DNA of 64,000 nucleotides from the NCBI RefSeq assembly GCF_015353075.1, contig NZ_CP064189.1, forward strand, positions 248,001 through 312,000. The letters run 5' to 3'. The notes under the pieces are model-generated. The model was not told the DNA's origin and did not search any database. It worked only from the letters and a program-made list of their open reading frames with translations. This stretch comes from Rhizobium sp. 007. Its GTDB lineage: Bacteria; Pseudomonadota; Alphaproteobacteria; Rhizobiales; Rhizobiaceae. Position numbers and translations under genes: made by a program. Below are positions 53,601-60,716 of the stretch, piece by piece (position 1 is the stretch's first letter; each line of letters opens with the position of its first letter).

Positions 53601-54228
53601 CGCTGCACTGTTAGGATTTTCCGATCGTGCTGGGATAGATGGGCTGGATCTTATTCTATTGGCTTTTTTGCGGACATTAGGTGGCGATCGTCCAATGCTT
53701 GGACTTTACGTGGACAGCATTACGGCCCTGCGCACTCCTGTATTGGGCGGTGTCGATCTATCAAATAACCTTGGAATCTGCTGTGAACTCTTGCCAATGC
53801 CACTGGTGGTCGATGGCACTGAACCAGCGATGGCACAATTGCGCTCTGTAGCCGCCCAACGTCGCCGGATACCCACCCTTGGCCTTGGCCTGCGTGCTCT
53901 CCAAGCATTTCATCCTGATGAGAGAGTGGCGGCGCGCGCGGCACGATTGCCAACGCCGCGTGTTGTGATCAATTTCCGTGCTCCTCTAGCGGCCATCGGC
54001 GGGCGCCGTTTTTTGGACCAGCAAGAGGCGCCGTTATGGTGTGGCGAAGACATGAATTTTAACAAACACCATTGGCTTGAGTACTCAATCGACGAAGTGA
54101 ATAGCTGTTTGCGCATAGTGCAACAACATAACTATTCTCGTATTGATGGATCATCGGCCACGTCAACTGCAAACAAATTGCAGAACAACCTGACGGGAAT
54201 CATTCGCGAGATTTGCAATAGACAATAA
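47659..54228 (+). CDS. Bimodular NRPS, A-PCP-C-A-PCP-C, no thioesterase
   Basis: A giant synthetase open from 47311 with no internal stop; residue numbers below count from 47311. A1 (TSGTTGGPKGAVLTH, NHYGPTECGDG, RTGDLARMRPDG), PCP1 with S716 in LGGDSLRMM, C1 with degenerate active site H904-E-I-I-M-D909-A, A2 (TSGTAGEPKG, NFYGSTECSSN), PCP2 with S1774 in LGGTSILSV, and a terminal C domain with intact H1965-H1966-F-L-T-D-G. A1 has D235-I236-W239 of the specificity pocket. A2 has Val at position 235, as in non-alpha-amino or beta-amino substrates. I start at ATG 47659 because the A domain fold begins near residue 125; 47683 or 47464 are alternatives. MATE and PPTase genes follow. Confidence 0.88.
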   Translation: MQFGKRTLMDSLHPASPKVFVSVVSRFGQSAKECPARPAVYFGEDYLTYGELDDLTSRLAAALGVHGCTRGIAVAVLMPRGPALLACMLAIFRLRAVYVPLDTTCPTDRLRGMVERSECAILVTAPDDLELAQAIAGTASVVNAGLATSIPASATTFLDVKPGDAAYVIFTSGTTGGPKGAVLTHAALANHLNAKIADLSLCATDRVAQTASHCFDISLWQFLAGLLVGGAIDILSSAVIADPRQLSKTLHDRRITVIQFVPSLLRAYLVATEGESTPQFENLRCISTVGEPLSPDLCRKWLTHHQKVPILNHYGPTECGDGVTHHLVTQPPAANETYVPIGRPIPGLRVYLVRPDSDPLKLASRGEVGELCVSGAGVARGYINDPERTAAVFVANPFDDTPSHSRLYRTGDLARMRPDGLLECLGRADRQVKVRGYRVELGEIETVLNSHHGVMGSAVVLHRSQHRRAKLTARAKLGWESCGENASAVDADLVPPRLIAFVALRDHCTLRDLQEHLGRYLAPYMMPDQIFEVPTLPLNANGKLDYGRLPIPDGMRPLSDVAFVSPRSEIERQLANLWEQILCVAPVGLDDAFIDLGGDSLRMMLLANRVHRLFGRQIQPGQLHRSTVRELARTIEQGAETQLPPIIRIPEAATKVVPPTYLQTHLWFLWKLDPQARNYELRTVVNLEGFLDRGAFEAAWTDLLHRFDTLRVRFLEKDGHPLMAFDGPLPRLEYQDLSSLPSMTQAEHVAAIQRQHSAQPFDLATGPLLRTALVRRNERRHELYLTTHEIIMDAWSLSVLARDLRRLYESHTVGQAAASPATPEIGLGDYALWEAKNLTPDRYNVQGTYWQQMLSGELPVLELSSDHKRPRHLTYASHAQGLALDAGVTAALRRVAADNRSTLFATLLAGFAIVLAQYAGQDEVVVGAPHVVRQRPGTEQLLGFFLNMLPLRLKIDDTETFNTLVKGVQETVSDAISHGDYPFGRMLETLNIARRSNISPVFQVMFNMYSEQPEEVHGDGGRLTITIRELELGYAKYDLILYAQEEGDGVYLQLTYCKEVLEAPQAERILRNLEHTLKHCVAAPDAPLSSLGLLHENEVRFLASFNDTSRDFGCKATLRELFEAQVQRTPEHTAFFWNGGRISYAELNDSVDRVANGLAGLGARAGDRIAIATDRGIATLVALLACVKVHAAYVCLGPELPQARAVHILRATSPKVLLTDSEVHASWACYENSPCQVVSLNSLSGTAAIGGVPHPVLPHDVLHIVFTSGTAGEPKGVRVPASACLNRLHWMWSELPFLAGDVAVVQKSATLVASTWEIFGPLLQGVPAYLLSREELVIPERLLSVLENHKISHLLAAPPILDALIMARSTGGPSASALRLVASSTQALPPDLVKRFTLAFPATNLFNFYGSTECSSNAAWHQVDYSRPLDSSNVPIGRPIANVQLTVRSKKLELMPRGALGELCVTGACLSLGYLDKIEQPATRFEMMQGGQLLYRTGDLARFREDGTLELHGRDDDQVKVNGYRVELDEVAHALRSHPAVSDAGVALHAMPDRGGLLVGYVVSTADLLDEADLLAFTRETLPTYMVPARIMRIDELPRNPGGKLDRRALPLPTAMSTGKGRRPQTVTEAALANLWERLLGCEEVSAEDEFFALGGTSILSVRCVSDASLRGLRFTVGELYDNPRLADLASLIDAHGDALPNETTFDRIKSENVAPPFSPTMRFFSQHMGYDEHFNLYGLWKFSAGELNGTLLSQAVATLGDEHPMLRTRLVRSDGTPARTLPTDDPLSLERITLPADLPEMWEQIVSEKTEQAQYAFRFDGRTPLLRVLLFEGGQPQTQRSWLFIVVHHFLTDGYGFRLLIGELERLYRTAAAGLEVKPTALTGHASIANWLNLLRNHAIDHAEEELEYWETRPWAALMPSDSPLALAAARSGGDPTPSDPVGARRMQALLRAGEVDNDEFLRLCESQGTRFLSIPQVETAALLGFSDRAGIDGLDLILLAFLRTLGGDRPMLGLYVDSITALRTPVLGGVDLSNNLGICCELLPMPLVVDGTEPAMAQLRSVAAQRRRIPTLGLGLRALQAFHPDERVAARAARLPTPRVVINFRAPLAAIGGRRFLDQQEAPLWCGEDMNFNKHHWLEYSIDEVNSCLRIVQQHNYSRIDGSSATSTANKLQNNLTGIIREICNRQ

Positions 54229-54284
54229 TAAGTCTCAACTGACTCCAGTGTCCGATGATATTCTACCTAAAAGCAGGCGCTCAA

Positions 54285-55640
54285 ATGAAACCGATCCAGT
54301 TAGAGCAGCTCGAGAACGAGCCCATGGTGCCACTTGTGCTAAGGCTTGCCGTTCCAACGATTGTGGGACTTTGCGTCAGTGCGGCCTACCAGCTTTTGAA
54401 TGCTTTCTTCGTTGGACGTCTTGGGGCAGAGGCGGTGGCCTCTCTTGCGATTACATTCCCAATTACCATGGTCCTGACGCTTGTCGGGCAAGCGGTGGGG
54501 ACTGGGGCAGCATCGACCGTGGCGCGCAGCCTCGGTCGGCATGACCATGCATCCGCAGCAGCATTCGCCTTGACAGCAATTGTCTTGGGCTTGGGCATTG
54601 CGATATTAGCTTCTGGTAGTATCGCGACCAGCATCAGCGTCCTCCTGACATGGTTTGGCGCTAGCAACAATACGCTGCCCTATGCGATCGAATACCTAAG
54701 GCCGCTCCTGTTTGCCCAGGTGCTGCTCGTATTCAACATGATCTGCGGCTTCATCGTCAGGGCCGAGGGGAACACGTTATTCAGCATGGTCACGCAGATT
54801 GTGGCATTTGCTCTCAACGCAGTGCTCGATTCCCTGCTGATCTTCGGATTGGATCTGGGGATCGCAGGAGCTGGTTTCGCAACATTGATTGCGCAAGCGG
54901 CTGCGGCCGCCGTGTACGGTTGGCATTTTGCGACCGCGTCCGGTGTGGTGAGGCTAGGCCGTCATCCAGCAACCGGTTTATTGGCGCGTATAGGTGTCAT
55001 TCTGGCGGTAGGAAGTCCGGCGGCGCTCGCGAGTGTGGCTGGCATTGCTGCCATGTGGCTGCTCAATTCTACTGCCAGCACATTTGGCGACGATACTTTG
55101 GCCGGGGTGGGTGTCGCAACGCGGCTGCTTTTCATAGTGGCTCTACCAATCAGTGGCCTGTGCATCGGTGCCCAATCTGCGGTCGGCTACAACATCGGTG
55201 CGGGAAGGGGCGACAGAGTGCGGCAGGCATTGACCGCAATATTGTCCCTATCCTTAGCGTTCTCATCGATGTGCGCGCTCATAGGCATCGGCCAATCGCA
55301 CGCTTTGGCCGCCTGGTTTGTTACGGAGACCTCAGCTATCGCGGTCGCGGAACGCGCAATTGCTGCATTCCTAGCTGCTTCTGTTTGCTTTCCCGCAATG
55401 GCAGTCACTATTATGCTGGTACAGGCCAAAGGCGAAGTGACACGGGCATCGCTGCTCGCAATTACGCCCGATGGGCTATTCCTGATACCACTCCTGCTAG
55501 TGTTGCCGCGGTGGCTGGGCGTCAAAGGTCTCATCATTAGTCCCGTTCTCAGTGAGGCTGCTGCTGGCCTGACTGCCACGCTCGTCCTTTATCGAGAGTG
55601 GCGGCGCTTGAGCAGAGATGAACGTTCGCTTCGCGTTTAA
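54285..55640 (+). CDS. MATE-family efflux transporter
   Basis: A 451-residue, 12-helix inner-membrane exporter. The N-terminal repeat opens PLVLRLAVPTIVGLCVSAAY then LNAFFVGRLGAEAVASLAIT, the MATE signature; the second half repeats it (ILAVGSPAALASVAGIAAMW). It is driven by H+ or Na+ gradients. The start at MKPIQLEQLENEP is the normal family beginning. It lies 56 bp after the NRPS stop and 61 bp before the PPTase gene, so it very likely exports the NRPS product and gives self-protection. Confidence 0.93.
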   Translation: MKPIQLEQLENEPMVPLVLRLAVPTIVGLCVSAAYQLLNAFFVGRLGAEAVASLAITFPITMVLTLVGQAVGTGAASTVARSLGRHDHASAAAFALTAIVLGLGIAILASGSIATSISVLLTWFGASNNTLPYAIEYLRPLLFAQVLLVFNMICGFIVRAEGNTLFSMVTQIVAFALNAVLDSLLIFGLDLGIAGAGFATLIAQAAAAAVYGWHFATASGVVRLGRHPATGLLARIGVILAVGSPAALASVAGIAAMWLLNSTASTFGDDTLAGVGVATRLLFIVALPISGLCIGAQSAVGYNIGAGRGDRVRQALTAILSLSLAFSSMCALIGIGQSHALAAWFVTETSAIAVAERAIAAFLAASVCFPAMAVTIMLVQAKGEVTRASLLAITPDGLFLIPLLLVLPRWLGVKGLIISPVLSEAAAGLTATLVLYREWRRLSRDERSLRV

Positions 55641-55701
55641 CATCGCAATGCTACTTCGGCGAAAGAGTTGAATTACCAAAACAGAAACACAAGCGTCTCA
55701 A

Positions 55702-56448
55702 ATGAAATCTGTGAAGATCTGGCAGTTTGATTTGAACGTTCCGCCCCACCCGTGGCCGGACTGCCTTGCCTGGTTGGATCACGAAGAACAGGAAAAATAT
55801 AATCGTTTGAAGCATCGGCACGACGCGCGAAGGTTTGCAGCGGCGCACGTGGCCCTACGCCGAATCTTGGCCGGTTGCTTGCTTATTGAGCCCTGGGATG
55901 TGAAATTTGCGTACAGCCAATGGCGTCGCCCATACGTTCCCGGAGGGCCTATTTTTTCGTTGAGCCGCAGCGGCGACCTAGCACTTGTCGCTGTCTCTCA
56001 CCAGCCTTTGCTCGGCATCGACGTCGAATGCCTGGACCAAGCGGTTGAATGGAGCTGGCTTGAGACCATTTGGTCGCCGGCAGAATGGCGACGGCTTCGG
56101 ACGATGACGAATGCTCCTGAACTATTATTGCGCCTTTGGGTTCGTAAAGAAGCCGCAGTAAAAGCTCTGGGACTCGGACTTGCCCACCCCCTGTCGCAGG
56201 TCGTGGTTCCACTCTCGCGACAAACTGGCCCCAATGGTGCGCGTCTGTGGCTTCGGAACGAGCAGGGAAGCCACTGCTGGCGCGTATACGATTTACCAAC
56301 AAAGGTTGGTTTCATCGGATCGATCGTAACGGCGCGGCCTGTCGCTCCTGAGAGTCTGGCAGTGCATGGGTTCCCCGCCGCAGGTGATTGGAGCGGCGCC
56401 GTTGCCAAAAGCACAGGTTCGCTTGTTGCGCCGCAGCACTCCGGCTAG
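55702..56448 (+). CDS. 4'-phosphopantetheinyl transferase (Sfp type)
   Basis: A 248-residue Sfp/AcpT-type enzyme that loads coenzyme-A phosphopantetheine onto carrier serines. Motifs: FSLSRSG (the P1/FNLSHS equivalent), GIDVECLD (Mg-binding GIDVE) and LWVRKEAAVKALG (W-x-KEA-x-x-K). It is third in the NRPS-MATE-PPTase run and would activate S716 and S1774 of the synthetase. The C-terminal 30 residues (after GFPAAGDWS) are longer than usual. Its presence makes the cassette self-sufficient on transfer. Confidence 0.92.
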   Translation: MKSVKIWQFDLNVPPHPWPDCLAWLDHEEQEKYNRLKHRHDARRFAAAHVALRRILAGCLLIEPWDVKFAYSQWRRPYVPGGPIFSLSRSGDLALVAVSHQPLLGIDVECLDQAVEWSWLETIWSPAEWRRLRTMTNAPELLLRLWVRKEAAVKALGLGLAHPLSQVVVPLSRQTGPNGARLWLRNEQGSHCWRVYDLPTKVGFIGSIVTARPVAPESLAVHGFPAAGDWSGAVAKSTGSLVAPQHSG

Positions 56449-56639
56449 ACCGCCGCCTAGAGCAATTCGCCTCCATGCTGGATCGTGCCGCTGTGATCGG
56501 GATAGGACTTGGCTAATCCATGTTCCAATTGCATGGTGCAGACGCTACCGGCAGGCCACTGTTCTGGAAGAAGCTGACGCGAGGTCAGCTGCGCACCTTT
56601 CTTGCTAGCCATCCGCCAAAGATCGTGGCGATGGGAAGG

Positions 56640-56806
56640 GCGCGCTGCCCCTCTCCCCTGCAAGGAGAAAATCGGTCTCCCCGTCCTTCCTCCGCTAAGG
56701 CCTCCGGCCACGCTCCGTGCAGGATCGACGCGGATCCGCATGCGCGGATCATGCGTCGCCCCTTCTGCTTCGCCTGCGGGCGGGTGATCCCCCTCCGATT
56801 TGTCCC
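56640..56806 (+). repeat. GC-rich dispersed repeat, copy 2
   Basis: The counterpart of 43065-43230. It ends exactly where the 297-bp miniature element begins (56807), so the element is inserted at, or recombined with, this repeat. From 56449 to 56639 nothing else was recognised. Confidence 0.7.
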
Positions 56807-57103
56807 TGTCGTTTGGCAGTTAAACGTGAGAATGCGCCCGTTAGAGCAGCTCTTGGCAGTTAATTTGAGACGGTCCGCCCATGTTCCGCATTGACCAATT
56901 CTGATTTTAAGTGGTTGTAAAAATTCCGATTTACTGGACGTGATCTGCTAGGATGGAAAGCTCCTGTCCTTGTGGCAAAATATCAAATTAGGTGCCAAAT
57001 CACGAACTGAAATCTCAAATTTACTGCTCGATCCAAATAGTGTGCCGTGCTATCTCGTTGAAATGCTTGCAGGCAGAGTCTCACGATTAACTGCAAAACG
57101 ACA
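56807..57103 (+). mobile_element. 297-bp miniature element with IS21-like ends, copy 2
   Basis: It appears identical over its length to 33085-33381, in the same orientation: it starts TGTCGTTTGGCAGTTAA and ends TTAACTGCAAAACGACA. The left neighbour is the GC-rich repeat, the right neighbour an istA fragment. No target duplication is visible. Confidence 0.85.
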
Positions 57104-57500
57104 CTGCGCATGGCCCGGCGGATGCGGCAGTGGCACGAACACCTCCTGGCGGCGTTGTTCCCGCTCGCGCGTGTAATCCTTGATGATCGTGTAGCCGCCG
57201 GTGAACCCGCACTCGTCACGGAGCCGGTCGAACACCCGCTTGGCCGTATGGCGCTGCTTGCGCGGCACCTTCACATCCTCATCGAGCCACTGATCGATGG
57301 TTGACACAAACGCATCCAGCTTCGGCCGCCGCACAGGTGACCGGCGCTGATAGCCGGGCGGAACAGAATAATCTTGGCGACACTGTCGCGCGATATGTTG
57401 AAATGCTTTGCAGCCTGACGACGGCTCATTCCTTCCGAAACAGCCAGCCGAACCTTCAGACAAAGTTCCACGGTGTAGATCCCCTGTCCCTCCTGCGTTC
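57104..57500 (-). pseudogene. IS21-family istA remnant
   Basis: Minus-strand pieces ELCLKVRLAVSEGMSRRQAA, KHFNISRDSVAKI, then after a frameshift RPKLDAFVSTIDQWLDED, RHTAKRVFDRLRDECGFTGG and YTIIKDYTREREQRRQEVF. This is the N-terminal half of IstA. It is cut at GHAQ by the miniature element at 57103. The frameshift and the missing catalytic core make it inactive. It differs in sequence from the istA relic at 23180. Confidence 0.8.
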
Positions 57501-57529
57501 AATGCAGCAAGGAAATAGGTGGCCGGATT

Positions 57530-60490
57530 TTACTCCGCCCGCGGCCGGACTATTCCGCCGCTACCGTGGCAGGTTTTTGCACCGCCGCTCTCAGGTGACC
57601 GGTTTAAGGCAGTTGAGAGCCGTCGGGCCAGAACTCGGCGATTTTCCGGAACGCTCATCATCGTCATATGGTTGCCTGGGATCGGTGTGGCATGAACACA
57701 CGCCGCAGCTATGATATGTTGCCAACCTAGCATGCGCGAGCTTGCCTCTTGACCATCCATATTTTCTTCAGTTCCTGCACGAAGGTTGATGAGCGGCTCG
57801 GTGGCATAAAACTGATGTATTTCGATTGGCAGGGACGGAACTCGATACGATTGCACCACTTGTTGGAACTGGTCGATCCTTTTATACATCAAAGCTTCGC
57901 TTTGAATATCGCGATACGCGTGCAGCGCTCCAAGTTGCTGTCCCTTCTTGAGCAATTGAGCGATTGAATTTTGTTGTGCAAGGTGGTCCTCGAGTTCGAG
58001 GACGTCATGGTCCACGACATCAAGGGATTGCAGCACCGCTTCTCCCACCACTTCTAAGGGTCGTATGCTCGATGGATTTGAGGATAGCGCAACATCAATG
58101 AAACCCATGAATGATATAGCCTCGTCGAGATATAGTAGGCGCTGGGCAATTGCGTAAGCCAAAATTCCGCCTGAAGAGTATCCAGCAAGGCGATACGGAC
58201 CTTGCGGCTGGATTTCTTTGATCGCCAGGATTACCTTGGCGGCTATGTGTTCAAGAGTTAGGGGACGAATTTCATCGAAAGGCGGCCATGGCAGAGCATA
58301 GACGGGACAGGATGCGTCCATTTCCCTTGCCAAGCTAAGGGCATAGGAACAATCTCCTGAACCCGAAGGAACAAAGAAGAGCGGCGGCTGCGATCCCGTA
58401 GCACGAATGGAAAGCACTCGAGATGTATTGCGGTGCCGCTGTACATCAATCTTCGACGCGAGTTCGTGCAAGACAGGAGCTTGAAAGAGATCAGCGGCGT
58501 CAAACCTGAGGTCAAGTGATAGCGCTCGACTGAGAAGCTGTACTGCCAGCAGCGAGTGGCCGCCGAGTTCGAAGAAGTTGTCGTGGCGGCCGATGCGCTC
58601 GAGGCCGAGCAGCTCTTGCCAGATCGCCGCCAGCGCCGTCTCGACCGCGCCCTGCGGTGCCTCATAGACGGTGCGCGCATAGGCATCGTCGTCGGGAACA
58701 GGCAGCGCCTTGCGGTCGAGCTTGCCGTTCGGCATCAGCGGCAGTGCTTCCAGGCGCACGAAGGCGGCCGGCACCATGTAGTCCGGCAGCAGGCCACCGA
58801 GATGGGTCCGCAACGCTGCGGCAAGCTCCACGCCATCGGCCTCGTGCGACCCGTCCGCCGTCTTCGCAACCACATAGGCGACGAGCCGCTTGTCGCCGGC
58901 GCGATCGGCGCGCGCCACCACCACCGCCTCGGCGACTAGCTTGTGCTCCAGCAGCCGGGCGGCGATCTCGCCCGGCTCGATGCGGAAGCCGCGGATCTTC
59001 ACCTGCTCGTCGTTGCGGCCCAGGAACTCCAGATTGCCGTCCGGCAGATAACGCCCAAGGTCACCGGTCCGGTACATCCGCGCCCCGGGCTCATCATTGA
59101 ACGGATCGGCCAGGAACCGCTCGGCCGTCAGCTCCGGCCGGTTGAGATAGCCGCGCGCCACCCCCGCCCCGCCGATATAGAGCTCGCCCACCGCCCCGAA
59201 CGGCACAGGCTGACCATGAGCGTCAAGCACATACACCCGCGTGTTCGCGATCGGACGGCCGATCGGGACGTTCGCGGATACAGCTGGCGCTGCCGGAACC
59301 TCATAGAACAGACAGCCGACGATCGTTTCGGTGGGGCCGTACTCATTCATCATTCTGGCCGCAGGCTGGACTCTGCGCCACAGCTCGACTGTCGAACCGA
59401 ACAGCGCTTCACCGCCGATGATAAACAGGCCAACCTCGCTGGCGGTAGAGTCCGCCAGCATCTGTTGGCCAAGCGCGTCCAAATGGCTCGGCGTGATGTC
59501 GATGACCCCGCAGTGCGAGCGGATCCTTTCCTTCACCCCCTCGACCTCGTCTCCCTCCCTGACAAGCTGTGCATGGCCACCACACAACAAAGGCACAAAA
59601 AGGCTGGTAAGTACGGAATCGAAGGCCAAGGACGAGGAGACTACCGAGGAGGACCTGGGCGCGTAGGCCCCACAGGCCCAGTGCAAATAGTTCACCAATC
59701 CCCGATGCTCGACCATGACGCCCTTTGGCGTTCCGGTGGAACCGGAGGTGTAGATGACATAGGCGAGATGGCTGGGGGTCAGACCGAGGGCATGCGGGTC
59801 GGGATCCGACGCCGGCAGTTCCGCCCAGGCAGAAGTAGCCGCATCGAGATCGATCGCCTTTAGGTCACCGATCGCGTCTGGGCCGAGGGCTTTGCGGCCG
59901 GCCGCATCGCAAAGCAGCAGCCGCGGGGCGGCATCGTCGAGCACCTGCCGCAGACGGCCGGACGGATAGGCTCGGTCGAGCGGCACATAGGCGCCGCCGG
60001 CCTTGAGGATCGCCAAGACCCCCACCACCATCGCCGGGCTGCGCTCGACGCAGATCGCCACCGACTGGTCCGGCCTGACCCCAAGCGCGATCAGATGATG
60101 GGCCCGGTTGGCCTGGGCGTTCAGTTCGCCATAGCAGATCGACTGCTCTTCGAAGACCAGCGCCACCGCGTCGGGCGCCTTTTGCACCTGCGCCTCGAAC
60201 AGCTCATGGATGCACAGGTCCGACGGATAGTCCGCTTCCGTCCGGTTCAGCTCCTCAAGCAGGTAGCTGCGCTCGTCAGCCGGCAGGATGTCGAGCTCTC
60301 GCACCGGCGTATTCGGCGCCTGCTCCAATGCCTCCGCCAGCTGCTCGAGCGCGCGCTGCATGTAACCGCAGATCCGATCGGGGGAGATCGGCTCGACCGC
60401 GTCCGCCGTGAGCCCCAGCTCCTGACCAAAATCGTCCACCGACAGCGTCACGGGATAGTTGGTGCGTTCCTCGCTCCCCAGCCATTCCAT
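57530..60490 (-). CDS. NRPS terminal part: (C end)-A-PCP-TE, downstream of two frameshifts
   Basis: 986 residues: the end of a condensation domain ([17 protein letters not shown]), an adenylation domain ([49 protein letters not shown]), a carrier domain ([14 protein letters not shown]) and a type I thioesterase with nucleophile serine in GYSSGG (codon near 58175) and a C-terminal histidine in IPGNHMTMM. It is not a free-standing gene: the missing C-domain part is encoded just upstream in two other frames, so this is the 3' part of the synthetase that continues to the window edge. If expressed separately it would be a truncated protein without an N-terminal domain. The MEWLGSEE start is only an internal methionine. 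Confidence 0.85.
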   Translation of the reverse strand: MEWLGSEERTNYPVTLSVDDFGQELGLTADAVEPISPDRICGYMQRALEQLAEALEQAPNTPVRELDILPADERSYLLEELNRTEADYPSDLCIHELFEAQVQKAPDAVALVFEEQSICYGELNAQANRAHHLIALGVRPDQSVAICVERSPAMVVGVLAILKAGGAYVPLDRAYPSGRLRQVLDDAAPRLLLCDAAGRKALGPDAIGDLKAIDLDAATSAWAELPASDPDPHALGLTPSHLAYVIYTSGSTGTPKGVMVEHRGLVNYLHWACGAYAPRSSSVVSSSLAFDSVLTSLFVPLLCGGHAQLVREGDEVEGVKERIRSHCGVIDITPSHLDALGQQMLADSTASEVGLFIIGGEALFGSTVELWRRVQPAARMMNEYGPTETIVGCLFYEVPAAPAVSANVPIGRPIANTRVYVLDAHGQPVPFGAVGELYIGGAGVARGYLNRPELTAERFLADPFNDEPGARMYRTGDLGRYLPDGNLEFLGRNDEQVKIRGFRIEPGEIAARLLEHKLVAEAVVVARADRAGDKRLVAYVVAKTADGSHEADGVELAAALRTHLGGLLPDYMVPAAFVRLEALPLMPNGKLDRKALPVPDDDAYARTVYEAPQGAVETALAAIWQELLGLERIGRHDNFFELGGHSLLAVQLLSRALSLDLRFDAADLFQAPVLHELASKIDVQRHRNTSRVLSIRATGSQPPLFFVPSGSGDCSYALSLAREMDASCPVYALPWPPFDEIRPLTLEHIAAKVILAIKEIQPQGPYRLAGYSSGGILAYAIAQRLLYLDEAISFMGFIDVALSSNPSSIRPLEVVGEAVLQSLDVVDHDVLELEDHLAQQNSIAQLLKKGQQLGALHAYRDIQSEALMYKRIDQFQQVVQSYRVPSLPIEIHQFYATEPLINLRAGTEENMDGQEASSRMLGWQHIIAAACVHATPIPGNHMTMMSVPENRRVLARRLSTALNRSPESGGAKTCHGSGGIVRPRAE

Positions 60491-60716
60491 GCTCGACAGA
60501 TCATCATCGGTTGTCGAGCCGGCCGCCGGCGCGTGTTGTGACGGTAGTTCAGCAGCGCACTGAACAGTGGCGCCGGCGCGGCAACCCCGCTGCAGCGTTG
60601 CGCCAATGCCAGCGAGGCATGCTCGTGCGCCAGCAGTTCGGCCAGACGGGCGTGGGCGATACGCACACTTTTCTCAACCCCGCTCCCGTCCAGATCCAGT
60701 CGCAACGGCAGGGTAT

